A stretch of 64,000 nucleotides of DNA from Microbacterium sp. MYb54 (GCF_002979515.1 NZ_PCPA01000001.1:1-64000); one strand, 5' to 3'. Counted from the first letter of the stretch, positions 1 through 8,620 are shown. Notes: generated from the sequence alone by a model not told the origin. A program made the numbers and translations.

Positions 1-25
1 GGTGGGAGGGCCCTGACTCGGGGGG

Positions 26-1417
26 TCAGCTCGGTGTGATGTCGCCGAGTTTCCACGACCGATCGAAGTACGGCTCGGTCGGCCCGTAGAAGCGGAAGTA
101 GGAGAACCAGTGCTTTCCGGGGATCGTCTGGACCCAGTTCGTCTGGCCGGAGGCCGGTTCCCTCGGGCCGAAGTACAGGTCGACCGATCCATCGTCGTTC
201 ACTTCGAGCTCGGCGTCCCTGGATCCGCGGTCGCCGCGCTGCTGGGGCGTGTCGATCAGACACCGTGTGGTGACGTCGTAGACGGTCGCCGACCAGAAGA
301 GCTTGGCTGGCACATCGGCCGGCACATGGAGGGTGTAGTCGCGGCCGCCATCCAACCACTGGCCGTCGCGGTCGGTGTAGGACCCGAGATAGGCCTGCCC
401 CGCGCCCGGCGTCGTGCTCTTCATCGCCTCGGAGAATGACACCGCTTCGTAGAACCAGGACGCCCGCTCGAACAGCTCGTCGTAGTGATCGGCGCGCTGG
501 GCGGAGTTGTCGAGCACGATCGCGAGTTCCCATGCTCGATCGGGCCAGTAGGTCCCCTGCGCGAAGCGCTTCGCGAACGTGTTCGCCTGCGCCATGAGCT
601 CCCCGGCAGCTGCCCCCTGTTCGAGGATGCGTATGAGTCGAGCATCCGGCTGGAACGGCTTTCCCTTCTCTATGCCCAGCTGCTTGAGCATGGCGAGGTA
701 GAACCGGTCGCGCTCGTCGATGACTTCGGTCTGGTAGATCGCGTGCAGACGCTTCCAGTACTCGAGGCCGTTCGGCTGATCACCGGTCCAGGTACGACCG
801 TCCGGGGAGACGATCCGAGTCGGGGCTGGGGCCTCGCGGTCGGCGTAAGGGTAGATGCGCACCGACGTCACGAGTGCGTCTGCCTGAGCCGGATCGGGGT
901 CGAGGGTGCGGAACCCGAACATGACGTTCACTCCGGAGCATCGCAGCACGCGGTAGTCGTCGCCGAGCGCGTCGGGTTCGTCGGTGCCCGGAGCCAGGAG
1001 GACGTACTTCCCTCCCTGCCCGCGGTCCGGGCCCATCTCGCCCATCGCCCCGATCTCGCGCTGCCAGAAGTCGGACACCCCGCCTGCCGTCGGTCCGGCC
1101 GGAAGCTCGATGACCAGCGGTCCGGTCTCGGAGAGATCGAAGAAATTGAGGATGTAAGGAGTCGTCGCATTGGCGGTGATGAGGCCGAGACGATCTCGGT
1201 AGGTCAGGTAGCGCACGAGATCGCTGCTGGTCGCGCCGAAGACGTCATAGTGCTGGGTCTTCCACTGGGCATAGGACACCAACGGCAACGCCCACAGGTA
1301 CGTCTGGCAGGCGAGCTGGTAGTCCAGCTCGTCGAAGATCAGCGGCAGTGCGGTACGGGCAGGGAGATCTCCGTCGCGCGCGACATCGGAGAGGCGTCCG
1401 GGGAGTTCAGCGGTCAT
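26..1417 (-). CDS. DUF1254/DUF1214 domain-containing protein (paralogue 1)
   Basis: The 463-residue product has the DUF1254 N-terminal half (about residues 35-180) and a C-terminal DUF1214 half (about 330-450) ending in a TNWVQTIPGK stretch and a FRFYGPTEPYFDRSWK tail, as in this family. The biochemical function of the family is not established; members are often periplasmic or stress-associated, but no signal peptide is visible here. The ATG at 1417 has an AAAGGA ribosome-binding site about nine bases upstream. A second family member lies at 3686-5023 on the other strand, so the two paralogues flank the DUF1269 and ClC genes. The family call is firm; the role is unknown. Confidence 0.85.
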   Translation of the reverse strand: MTAELPGRLSDVARDGDLPARTALPLIFDELDYQLACQTYLWALPLVSYAQWKTQHYDVFGATSSDLVRYLTYRDRLGLITANATTPYILNFFDLSETGPLVIELPAGPTAGGVSDFWQREIGAMGEMGPDRGQGGKYVLLAPGTDEPDALGDDYRVLRCSGVNVMFGFRTLDPDPAQADALVTSVRIYPYADREAPAPTRIVSPDGRTWTGDQPNGLEYWKRLHAIYQTEVIDERDRFYLAMLKQLGIEKGKPFQPDARLIRILEQGAAAGELMAQANTFAKRFAQGTYWPDRAWELAIVLDNSAQRADHYDELFERASWFYEAVSFSEAMKSTTPGAGQAYLGSYTDRDGQWLDGGRDYTLHVPADVPAKLFWSATVYDVTTRCLIDTPQQRGDRGSRDAELEVNDDGSVDLYFGPREPASGQTNWVQTIPGKHWFSYFRFYGPTEPYFDRSWKLGDITPS

Positions 1418-1480
1418 TCGAGGGTCCTTTGCAGCAATCTCCGTGACTTCGGTGCCATCGGAGGGGTGTCACGGATGCAC

Positions 1481-1530
1481 CGATGCCGGGCACGGGGATC
1501 GGATCGTTCCCTGCCCGGTGCCCGGCATCG
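1481..1530 (-). terminator. Hairpin terminator downstream of the DUF1269 gene
   Basis: A 13-bp inverted repeat (CGATGCCGGGCAC at 1481-1493 and its complement at 1518-1530) starts about 12 bases after the stop of the minus-strand gene ending at 1542. There is no long U tract, which is common for actinobacterial terminators. It would also separate that gene from the co-oriented DUF1254 gene. Confidence 0.6.
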
Positions 1531-1541
1531 AAGTGCGCTGG

Positions 1542-2036
1542 TTACTGTGCCCCGCCGAGGTCGTGGATGAGCTCCTTCTCGTCTTCGGCGGAGAGGGAGG
1601 TCTGCACCACGGTGCCGTTGAACGGCGCGAGCGCGGCGGCGAACTTGTCCTCTGTGATCTTCGTCGCGTACACGACGACGGCCGACTTCCCGGCGGAGAC
1701 CGTGCTCTTCACGCGGTCACGGAACTCCGCATCGATGCCGGACTTGTCGAGCCCGGCGAACAGTGCTCCGAAGAGGCCGCCGAAGAGGAGACCCGCGATC
1801 GGCACGAAGAACAGCAGGCCGATGAGCACGCCGAAGAGCGCTCCGCCTGCGGCGCCAACGCCGACGTTTCCCGCGGCACCGGGGTACTCGACCTTCGTCT
1901 TGCCCTTCTCATCGACCTTGACGAGCGCGAGGCCTGCGAGTTCGACGACGAGGTCGTTCTGCAGGGACAGGATCTCGTCGTAGGCGCCTTCTGCCTGAGG
2001 CTCGGTGTCGAAGGAGATGACGATCAGTTCGGCCAT
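1542..2036 (-). CDS. DUF1269 domain-containing membrane protein
   Basis: The product is 164 residues when started at the ATG at 2036 (MAELIVISFD), which has a GGGAAG ribosome-binding site; a longer in-frame ORF to 2099 adds 21 residues that do not resemble the family. The body shows the DUF1269 pattern: an N-terminal alpha/beta segment (about 1-50), a central glycine/alanine/phenylalanine-rich hydrophobic hairpin with repeated GxLFGxLxG-like motifs (about 60-105), and a C-terminal segment ending near EDEKELIHDLGG. The glycine-zipper centre suggests membrane insertion. The molecular function is not known. It is transcribed away from the ClC gene at 2290. Confidence 0.8.
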   Translation of the reverse strand: MAELIVISFDTEPQAEGAYDEILSLQNDLVVELAGLALVKVDEKGKTKVEYPGAAGNVGVGAAGGALFGVLIGLLFFVPIAGLLFGGLFGALFAGLDKSGIDAEFRDRVKSTVSAGKSAVVVYATKITEDKFAAALAPFNGTVVQTSLSAEDEKELIHDLGGAQ

Positions 2037-2205
2037 GGGGCGACTTCCCTTGTTCAGGGCTGAGTCGACCACCCTCAGCCGTTTGCGACAGGAGGCCACT
2101 CCACGGTGGCTCCCGCTTCAGGCCAGGCTAACCGCGGCGCTCCAGGGAAACGCAGGTGCGATCAGGAATTCACCCGGGGTACCTTCGTCCGCCACCACGC
2201 GGGAA

Positions 2206-2235
2206 TTGATGCCAGGGCCGACCTGTGGAGATAAT
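2206..2235 (+). promoter_or_regulatory. Putative sigma70-type promoter for the ClC gene
   Basis: TTGATG at 2206-2211 and GATAAT at 2230-2235 are separated by 18 bases, giving a predicted start near 2242 and a leader of roughly 48 bases before the ATG at 2290. It is one of the better promoter matches in the window. Confidence 0.5.
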
Positions 2236-2257
2236 GCGGTGATCACTGCGCCGTTGC

Positions 2258-2274
2258 GCTTGTGAAGCACAAGC
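2258..2274. promoter_or_regulatory. Perfect 7-bp inverted repeat in the ClC leader
   Basis: GCTTGTG-AAG-CACAAGC forms a perfect 7-bp stem with a three-base loop. It ends just before the AGCGGAAGAGG ribosome-binding region of the gene at 2290. It could be an RNA hairpin affecting translation or a DNA-binding site; the sequence alone does not decide. Confidence 0.35.
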
Positions 2275-2289
2275 AGCGGAAGAGGCGCG

Positions 2290-3588
2290 ATGGCCACTGA
2301 TGAGAGCGAACTGACTTCGGCGACGACCGTTCGGCGGCTCGTCGTCCTCTCGCTGCCAGCGGTCATCATCGGGGTCGTCTCCGCGCTGATCCTGTTCATG
2401 GTCGAGGAACTGGCGCTGGTCCTCCAGAATGCGCTGTGGGAGGGACTCCCGCACGCGGCTGGCTTCGATCCCGACTCGGCGTGGTGGATATTCACGGTTC
2501 TCACGCTCACCGGACTCGCCGTGGGGCTCGCGATCTGGTTGCTTCCGGGCCACGGCGGGCGGGACTCGGCCCTCACCGAGCTCATCGCGCCGCCCCTGCC
2601 GCTGAGCGCACTGCCCTCTCTCGCCCTGGTCGCCGTGCTCGCGCTCGCCGGAGGGGTGAGCCTGGGACCGGAGAGCCCGATCATCGCGATCAACACCGGC
2701 ATCCTCGTCGCCGTTTTCGCCAGGTTCTGGCCGGGAGTCTCCGGGCAGCTGATCGTGCTCATCACCGCGGCAGCGACGATCGGCGCGCTGTTCGGCACGC
2801 CTGTCGCCGCCGCCCTCGTGTTCACCGGTGTCGTGGGGGCGATGGCCGGTGGTCAGGCTCTCTGGGACAAGCTCTTCCTCCCGCTGCTCGCCGCCGGCGC
2901 CGGTGCGGTCACGATGTCTCTGCTGACCCAACCGTCGTTCGCGGTACCGATGCCGTCGTACGACAGCATCGCCGCCATCGACCTGCTCAGTGCCACGGTC
3001 ATCGCGGTCTTCGCCGCGCTTCTCGGGATCGGTGCTGCTGCCGTCTTCCCGCTCGTGCATCGGACGTTCCGGCTGCTGCGGAACCCGGTGCTGTACGTGA
3101 CTCTGGGTGGCATGGTCCTCGGGGTGCTCGGGATCATCGGCGGTCCGATCACCCTGTTCAAGGGGTTGGAGCAGACGGCCACCCTCGTCATCGACCGCGA
3201 CGACTACGACTCGGGGCAGCTCTTCGTCATCGTCGCGGTGAAGATCGTCGCCCTTGTCATCGCGGCGGCAGCGGGCTTCCGAGGTGGCCGGATCTTCCCC
3301 GCTGTGTTCATCGGCACGGCGATCGGCGTTCTCGCCAATGCCCTCGTCCCTGGCATCCCCATCGTCGTGGCGATCGCGGGAGGGGTGCTCGGCATGGTGC
3401 TCGCGATCTCCCGCGACGGGTGGATCGCCCTGTTCATCGCGGTCGCGGTGACGGGAAGCGTGACGGTGCTGGCCGTGCTCTGTATCGCGATCCTCCCCAC
3501 CTGGCTCCTCGTCTCCCGAGCGCCCGAGATGCTCGTGCGGGCGGCCGCCCTTTCTCCCGATCGGGCGCATCCGGCGGAGAAGGCGTGA
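2290..3588 (+). CDS. ClC-type chloride channel / Cl-/H+ antiporter family protein
   Basis: This 432-residue polytopic membrane protein has about ten hydrophobic segments and ClC-family signatures: a GPESP motif (about residues 129-133, matching GxExP with the gating glutamate), a GTPVAAALVF segment that corresponds to the helix F/H region, and FRGGRIFPAVFIG (about 330-342) near the second half-site. ClC proteins move chloride, often exchanged for protons. No cytoplasmic CBS domains are present. It starts at an ATG with an AGCGGAAGAGG ribosome-binding site. A glutamate decarboxylase lies two genes downstream, a pairing that recalls acid resistance in enteric bacteria. Ion selectivity and direction are not readable from sequence. 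Confidence 0.8.
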   Translation: MATDESELTSATTVRRLVVLSLPAVIIGVVSALILFMVEELALVLQNALWEGLPHAAGFDPDSAWWIFTVLTLTGLAVGLAIWLLPGHGGRDSALTELIAPPLPLSALPSLALVAVLALAGGVSLGPESPIIAINTGILVAVFARFWPGVSGQLIVLITAAATIGALFGTPVAAALVFTGVVGAMAGGQALWDKLFLPLLAAGAGAVTMSLLTQPSFAVPMPSYDSIAAIDLLSATVIAVFAALLGIGAAAVFPLVHRTFRLLRNPVLYVTLGGMVLGVLGIIGGPITLFKGLEQTATLVIDRDDYDSGQLFVIVAVKIVALVIAAAAGFRGGRIFPAVFIGTAIGVLANALVPGIPIVVAIAGGVLGMVLAISRDGWIALFIAVAVTGSVTVLAVLCIAILPTWLLVSRAPEMLVRAAALSPDRAHPAEKA

Positions 3589-3685
3589 CGGGCTGACGCC
3601 GGTCCCACGGCATCGGCGGGAACTCACCAGGGGGAGATTTCGATGCAGTCCGCCCTCCACCTGACCGGCACGAGAAGATAACCGC

Positions 3686-5023
3686 ATGACGACATTCACC
3701 TTCGATGAAGACACGCTCACTCAGGCATACCTCTATGGTTTTCCACTCGTGTTCAACCTCGAGCAGGTGAGCCGTCTCATCACCGACGGTATCGGTGCGA
3801 TGCCGTCGGCCCCGTTCAACTCCTTCGCCCACGGGCGTTCGTTGGCGGGCCCCCAGGACACGTTCGTCACGATCAACAACGACACCGTGTACTCCATGGC
3901 CGCGATCGACGTCAGCGTCGGTCCGATCCTCCTGCATGTCCCCGACGCGGACGGACGGTACTACGTGCTGCAGTTCGTCGACGCGTGGACCGACAACTTC
4001 GCGTATGTGGGGCATCGGGCGACCGGGACGGGTGCGGGGGACTATCTGCTGGTTCCTTCCGACTGGACAGGCGACGCTCCGCACGACACGACGGTGATCC
4101 GCTTTCCGACGACTGTCGCGTCGATCGTCGGACGGTGGGCGGTGTCATCCGACGACGATCTTCCCGCCGTGCACGCGCTTCAGGATGAGATGACGCTCAC
4201 GCCCCTCGATTCCGACGCGATACCGAAAGGACTCGTGGAGCCCGACTCCGCCGTTCCGGGTGAAGTGCTCTTCTGGGAGAAGCTCAGGGTCTGGTCGCAC
4301 CAGTTCCCTCCTGCGCCGCGCGATGTCGAGTTGCAGAGTTCGTACGCGGGGATCGGAGTGACGGAGGTCGGGAGGTCTCCCTATCGCGATCTGTCGTCTC
4401 AGGAGATAGTCGCGCTCGCCGAGGGGCTTCAGGCAGGCGAACACGCGATCCAGCAGGTTCTTCATGCGAGTTCCAGCCCGGTCGTCAACGGGTGGACGCT
4501 CACCTACCACGTCTTCGACTACAACCTCGACTACTTCGAGGTCGGCACCATCGATGATGCCCAGTTCACACTCGCGGACCCCCGCACTCGCATTCTCGAG
4601 CGTGCTGGCGCTGCGAAAGCAGGTCTCTGGGGGAATCACGCGTACGAAGCCGCGTACATAATGACCTACGTCGACGAGCACGGCGAGCAGCTCTCCGGAT
4701 CACGCCACTACACCCTGAAGTTCGATCCGCTGCCGCCCGTTGGTGCGTTCTGGTCGGTCACGATGTACTCGGTGCCTGATTTCTTCCTGGTCGACAACCC
4801 CATCGATCGATACTCCATCGGCGATCGCACGCCCGGAATCCAGTTCGACGACGACGGAGCCCTCACCATCACGATCAGTCACGAGCGGCCGGCGGATGAG
4901 AAGGCATTCGCGAACTGGCTTCCGGCCCCAGATGGCCCTTTCCGGCCGGTGCTGCGCATGTACGAGCCCGATCCCGAGGTTCTGAGCGGCGGCTACACCG
5001 TGCCGGCCATCATCCGCAGCTGA
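3686..5023 (+). CDS. DUF1254/DUF1214 domain-containing protein (paralogue 2)
   Basis: The 445-residue product starts at an ATG with a GAGAAGA ribosome-binding site. It shares the DUF1254/DUF1214 architecture with the protein at 26-1417: an N-terminal AYLYGFPLVF-like segment, a NNDTVYSMA segment (about residues 53-61) and a C-terminal FANWLPAPDGPFRPVLRMY ending (about 412-430). The NNDT motif matches the usual family form (the paralogue has NATT), so the two have diverged. No signal peptide is visible. Function is unknown. It lies between the ClC gene and glutamate decarboxylase on the same strand, with gaps of about 100 and 196 bases, so co-regulation is possible. Confidence 0.85.
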   Translation: MTTFTFDEDTLTQAYLYGFPLVFNLEQVSRLITDGIGAMPSAPFNSFAHGRSLAGPQDTFVTINNDTVYSMAAIDVSVGPILLHVPDADGRYYVLQFVDAWTDNFAYVGHRATGTGAGDYLLVPSDWTGDAPHDTTVIRFPTTVASIVGRWAVSSDDDLPAVHALQDEMTLTPLDSDAIPKGLVEPDSAVPGEVLFWEKLRVWSHQFPPAPRDVELQSSYAGIGVTEVGRSPYRDLSSQEIVALAEGLQAGEHAIQQVLHASSSPVVNGWTLTYHVFDYNLDYFEVGTIDDAQFTLADPRTRILERAGAAKAGLWGNHAYEAAYIMTYVDEHGEQLSGSRHYTLKFDPLPPVGAFWSVTMYSVPDFFLVDNPIDRYSIGDRTPGIQFDDDGALTITISHERPADEKAFANWLPAPDGPFRPVLRMYEPDPEVLSGGYTVPAIIRS

Positions 5024-5219
5024 GGAGCAAGGTGGCCGATCGCTTCGAAGCATCTGTCGCGGTGGACGGAGGCGATTCAGCGCCCGGGTAGACGTCGATC
5101 TGGCCGAAAGTGGGTGGCGCGGTGTCGTCTCGGTTGGGAGAGTGAGCGGCACGCGACCGGCATCGGAGAATGAACGTGTTGTCGATGTGACGCGATAAGT
5201 GAAGCGAGAGGTTCTGCAC

Positions 5220-6590
5220 ATGAGCACACCTGATTCCGACGAGCAGCCGATCTTCACGAGGGCGGGGGAGGCGACGCTCACCTCGCGTCATGTGATCCCC
5301 GCCGGCGAGTCGCTTCCGGATACGGCGAAGCAGATCGTGGAGGACGAGACGATCCTCGACGGCAACGCGCGGTTGAACCTCGCGACGTTCGTGAGCACCT
5401 GGATGGACGACGACGCCAAGCAGGTCTATGCCGCATCGTTCGACAAGAACATGATCGACAAGGACGAGTACCCGCAAACGGCGGCGATCGAGGACAACTG
5501 CTGGCACATGCTGGCGAACCTCTGGAACGCGCCGGATGCGGAGAAGAGCATCGGCACCTCGACGATCGGCTCCTCGGAGGCGTGCATGCTGGGTGGCCTC
5601 GCGTTCAAGCGGCGTTGGCAGCAAGCGAGGCGTGCGGCGGGGAAGGACACCTCGAGACCGAACCTCGTGATGTCGTCTGCGGTGCAGGTGTGCTGGGAGA
5701 AGTTCTGCAACTACTTCGACGTCGAGCCGCGGTACGTGCCGATCAGTGCGGAGCACAAGACGCTCGACGGCCACGATCTGGCGAAGTACGTCGATGAGAA
5801 CACCATCGGTGTGGTCGCGATCATGGGAGTGACCTATACCGGCATGTACGAGCCGGTGGCCGAGATCGCCGCAGCTCTGGACGAGATCCAGAAGACCACG
5901 GGCCTCGACATCCCCATCCACGTCGACGGCGCCTCCGGAGCAATGATCGCGCCGTTCCTGCAGCCCGACGTGGTGTGGGACTTCCGGCTCGAGCGGGTGC
6001 ATTCGATCAGCACGTCGGGGCACAAGTACGGGCTCGTGTACCCCGGGCTCGGGTGGGTGGTCTGGCGCGACGAGCAGTGGCTGCCGGACGACCTGGTGTT
6101 CAAGGTGAGCTATCTCGGTGGCGAGATGCCCACGTTCGCCCTGAACTTCTCCCGTCCCGGCGCGCAGGTGGTGCTCCAGTACTACCTGTTCCTGCGGCTG
6201 GGGTTCGAGGGGTACCGGGCCGTGCAGCAGACGTCGCAGGACGTCGCGAAGTTCCTCTCCGCGGGAATCGACAGGCTCGACGCCTTCGAGCTGTGGAACG
6301 ACGGCAGCGACATCCCGGTGTTCGCCTGGCGGCTCACCGAGGGGCATACGAAGAATTGGACGCTCTACGACCTGCAGGATCGGCTGCGGATGAAGGGCTG
6401 GCTCATCCCCGCCTACCCGATGCCGGCCGACCTCGAGCAGATCACGGTGCAGCGCATCGTCGTACGCAACGGGCTGAGCATGGATCTCGCGGCCGACCTG
6501 CTGCAGGCGATCGAGACAGAGGTCGCGTACCTCGACGCGCTCGAATCGCCCATGCCCGCCGAGAAGCCCCAATCGGCGTTCCACCACTGA
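5220..6590 (+). CDS. gadB: Glutamate decarboxylase (PLP-dependent)
   Basis: The product converts L-glutamate to GABA and CO2, consuming a cytoplasmic proton. I prefer the ATG at 5220 (456 residues), preceded by GAGAGG at about eight bases; an in-frame GTG at 5199 would add seven residues. Family hallmarks are the PLP-binding STSGHKYGL segment with the internal-aldimine lysine, the HVDGASGAMIAPF segment holding the PLP-ring aspartate, and an SSEACMLGGLAFKRRWQ block. The protein ends in FHH; in Escherichia coli GadB a near-terminal histidine plugs the active site at neutral pH, so a similar pH switch is possible. No glutamate/GABA antiporter gene is adjacent. Confidence 0.95.
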   Translation: MSTPDSDEQPIFTRAGEATLTSRHVIPAGESLPDTAKQIVEDETILDGNARLNLATFVSTWMDDDAKQVYAASFDKNMIDKDEYPQTAAIEDNCWHMLANLWNAPDAEKSIGTSTIGSSEACMLGGLAFKRRWQQARRAAGKDTSRPNLVMSSAVQVCWEKFCNYFDVEPRYVPISAEHKTLDGHDLAKYVDENTIGVVAIMGVTYTGMYEPVAEIAAALDEIQKTTGLDIPIHVDGASGAMIAPFLQPDVVWDFRLERVHSISTSGHKYGLVYPGLGWVVWRDEQWLPDDLVFKVSYLGGEMPTFALNFSRPGAQVVLQYYLFLRLGFEGYRAVQQTSQDVAKFLSAGIDRLDAFELWNDGSDIPVFAWRLTEGHTKNWTLYDLQDRLRMKGWLIPAYPMPADLEQITVQRIVVRNGLSMDLAADLLQAIETEVAYLDALESPMPAEKPQSAFHH

Positions 6591-6632
6591 GTTCGACGAT
6601 GTCTGCCTCGGATACAGCCAAAAGAGGGCGCT

Positions 6633-7781
6633 CTATGCGGTCACCATTCCTGCGGCGGGCAGGCGGATGTCGAAGCGTGAGCCTACGTTCGCCTGGTGGG
6701 CGCTGATCACGCCGTCGTGCGCCTCCACGATGCCGCGGGCGATCGCGAGGCCGAGTCCTGCACCGCTCGCGCCATGGATGCCGGTGCCAGGGGTCCTGGC
6801 GTCGGTGCCGCGCCATCCGGGTTCGAACACACGGTCGAGGTCGGCCTGGGCGATGCCGGTTCCCGAGTCCTCCACCGACAGCAGCATCACCTCGTTCTCG
6901 CGTGCAGTGCTGATGCGGATCGTCCCACCGCTCGGGGTGTGCTCGATCGCGTTCGCGAGGAGGTTCATCATCACGCGCGCGAGCTCCCTGGCATCGCCGA
7001 CGATCGTGTGATCGGGGCTCGTGAGCTCGACCAGCGCGATGCGCCGCGCATGGGCGACGGGTGCCAGCTCGGCGACGGCGTCGCTGACCAGGTCGTGGAG
7101 CGACATCGGCTCTGGGTGGAGCACGAGAGTGCCGGAGGTGATCTTGGAGAGCTGGAAGAGGCTGTCCACCAGATCGGTCATGTGGTCGACCTGACGGCGC
7201 ATCTGGCGATGGAATCTCGCCGGATCATCGGCCATCCCGTCGTCGAGGGCCTCCGTCATCGCCCGCAGACCGGCGAGCGGGCTGCGCAGGTCGTGCGAGA
7301 TCCAGGCGATCAGCTCGCGCCGGGACCGGTCGAGGAGCTGCACCTCGTCCCTCGCGGCGGCGAGTCGGTCGCTGGTGGTGACGAGTTCTTCGGCCACGCG
7401 GGCGAAGTCGGCATTCACGGCGACCGAGCCGGTCGTGTCGAGGCGTTCGCCGTCGCCCACCGAGTGCGACAGCTTCTGGAGCGAGTGAACGCCCCGCAGC
7501 AGCTGCATGGCGAGCAGCACGGCCACGCCGAGCGCCACGACGGCTGAGATCACGGTCACCACCACGACCACGAGGAGGTCGTGGCGGGAGATGTACATGG
7601 CCTCGGCGACAGCGAGCACTCCGGTAGCGAAGGCGAGAACCACCGCCAGGATGACGACGCACAGCTGCACCACGAGCGAGCGGCGGCGAAGCAGCCACAG
7701 TGCGATCACACCGATCACACCGACCAGCAGCGCGCAGATCAGGGCGATACCGGCGATCGCCGCGACGTCGGCGGCGGGCAT
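6633..7781 (-). CDS. Sensor histidine kinase (OmpR-partner class)
   Basis: This 382-residue kinase starts at the ATG at 7781, which overlaps the regulator stop as TGATG; a longer start at 7820 is unlikely. It has three or four N-terminal membrane segments (about residues 5-30, 37-62, 70-95) with almost no extracytoplasmic domain, a HAMP-like linker, an H-box with ISHDLRSPLAGL (His163), an N-box region near NLLANAIEHT, and G-boxes DSGTGIAQ and GAGLGLAIARG. The lack of a sensor domain suggests it detects a membrane-associated signal. It is translationally coupled to the upstream response regulator and adjoins the MTA-sugar-like gene cluster. Confidence 0.92.
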   Translation of the reverse strand: MPAADVAAIAGIALICALLVGVIGVIALWLLRRRSLVVQLCVVILAVVLAFATGVLAVAEAMYISRHDLLVVVVVTVISAVVALGVAVLLAMQLLRGVHSLQKLSHSVGDGERLDTTGSVAVNADFARVAEELVTTSDRLAAARDEVQLLDRSRRELIAWISHDLRSPLAGLRAMTEALDDGMADDPARFHRQMRRQVDHMTDLVDSLFQLSKITSGTLVLHPEPMSLHDLVSDAVAELAPVAHARRIALVELTSPDHTIVGDARELARVMMNLLANAIEHTPSGGTIRISTARENEVMLLSVEDSGTGIAQADLDRVFEPGWRGTDARTPGTGIHGASGAGLGLAIARGIVEAHDGVISAHQANVGSRFDIRLPAAGMVTA

Positions 7782-8500
7782 CAGACGGACCCCAGTTCGA
7801 GGCGGTAGCCGACGCCCCACACGGTGACGAGTACCGTCGGGTTGCCAGGGTCCTCCTCGATCTTCTCGCGCAGGCGACGCGTCGTGACGGTCACCGTCGA
7901 CAGATCGCCGATCTCCCAGCCCCAGACACTTCGCAGCAGAGTCGGCCGGTCGAAAGTCTGCCGAGGGTGCTTGAGGAGGAACGCGAAGAGATCGAACTCA
8001 CGCACCGACAGCTCGAGCGGAGCACCATGCTTGGTCGCGATGCGGGCAGAGGGATCGAGATGGAAGGGGCCGATCTGGAACGGCGCCTCGCGCGCGAACT
8101 CCGGGAGGCTCCTGCGCAGTGCCGAGTTGACGCGCAACACCAGCTCCTTGGGGGAGAACGGCTTGACGACGTAGTCGTCCGCTCCCGCCTCCAGGCCGTC
8201 GATGCGGTCGTCCTCGGAGCCGAGCGCTGTGAGCATGATGATCGGCACGGAGGAGTCGGCGCGGATGCGACGGCACACCTCGGCGCCGTCGATGCCCGGC
8301 AGCATCCGGTCGAGGACGACGAGATCCGGTGCACCGGCGGAGACGGCGGCGAGTCCGGCGAAACTGTCTCTGGCGATGTCGACGATGTACGAGGCGGCCT
8401 GCAGGTAGGTACGCACGATCTCGGAGACGGTCGCATCGTCTTCGATCACGAGGACGCGACGATCCGCGAGCTCGGGGGAGTCGGACAGCGGCTGGACCAT
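7781..8500 (-). CDS. OmpR/PhoB-family response regulator
   Basis: The 239-residue protein has a receiver domain (acidic pair at residues 21-22, phospho-acceptor Asp64 in VVLDRMLPG, conserved lysine in YVVKPFSPKEL) and a C-terminal winged-helix DNA-binding domain with the family's LLRSVWGW and TVTVTTRRLREKIE segments. The ATG at 8500 was chosen because the longer ORF has no family similarity. A TACGAT -10 hexamer sits 12 to 7 bases before this ATG, so the transcript may be leaderless, although GGGAGC could also serve as a ribosome-binding site. OmpR-type regulators bind tandem half-sites about 11 bp apart; such an element precedes three operons in the neighbouring cluster (8561, 12194, 12209). 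Confidence 0.93.
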   Translation of the reverse strand: MVQPLSDSPELADRRVLVIEDDATVSEIVRTYLQAASYIVDIARDSFAGLAAVSAGAPDLVVLDRMLPGIDGAEVCRRIRADSSVPIIMLTALGSEDDRIDGLEAGADDYVVKPFSPKELVLRVNSALRRSLPEFAREAPFQIGPFHLDPSARIATKHGAPLELSVREFDLFAFLLKHPRQTFDRPTLLRSVWGWEIGDLSTVTVTTRRLREKIEEDPGNPTVLVTVWGVGYRLELGSV

Positions 8501-8506
8501 GCTCCC

Positions 8507-8512
8507 ATCGTA
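8507..8512 (-). promoter_or_regulatory. -10 hexamer of the two-component operon
   Basis: TACGAT on the minus strand lies at positions -12 to -7 relative to the ATG at 8500, the spacing expected for a leaderless transcript. The GTAAGG element found at the neighbouring operons is absent here. Confidence 0.5.
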
Positions 8513-8560
8513 GGTTCGAGGGTGCTCTTCCTCGCGGGAATCCGGCCGTTCCCGGCATCC

Positions 8561-8614
8561 TTCCTCGGTTCGTAAGGAGTTGGCGGGGTCGGAGAAGACC
8601 GCGATCCCTAGCGT
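8561..8614 (+). promoter_or_regulatory. Regulated leaderless promoter of the GT2 operon (shared element, copy 1)
   Basis: TTCCTC (8561-8566), five bases, then GTAAGG (8572-8577) form an 11-bp-spaced tandem site. After 31 more bases comes TAGCGT (8609-8614), a -10 hexamer six bases before the ATG at 8621. No good -35 hexamer is present, consistent with activator dependence. The GTAAGG ends exactly 44 bases before the start codon, as at the two operons near 12.2 kb. Confidence 0.65.
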
Positions 8615-8620
8615 CGGTGT

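Noticed and set aside
2436..3596. Long plus-strand frame of 386 codons overlapping the ClC gene
   Set aside because: Arg/His/Gly-rich translation with no motifs; it is a shadow frame of the ClC gene, which has clear family signatures in the other frame.
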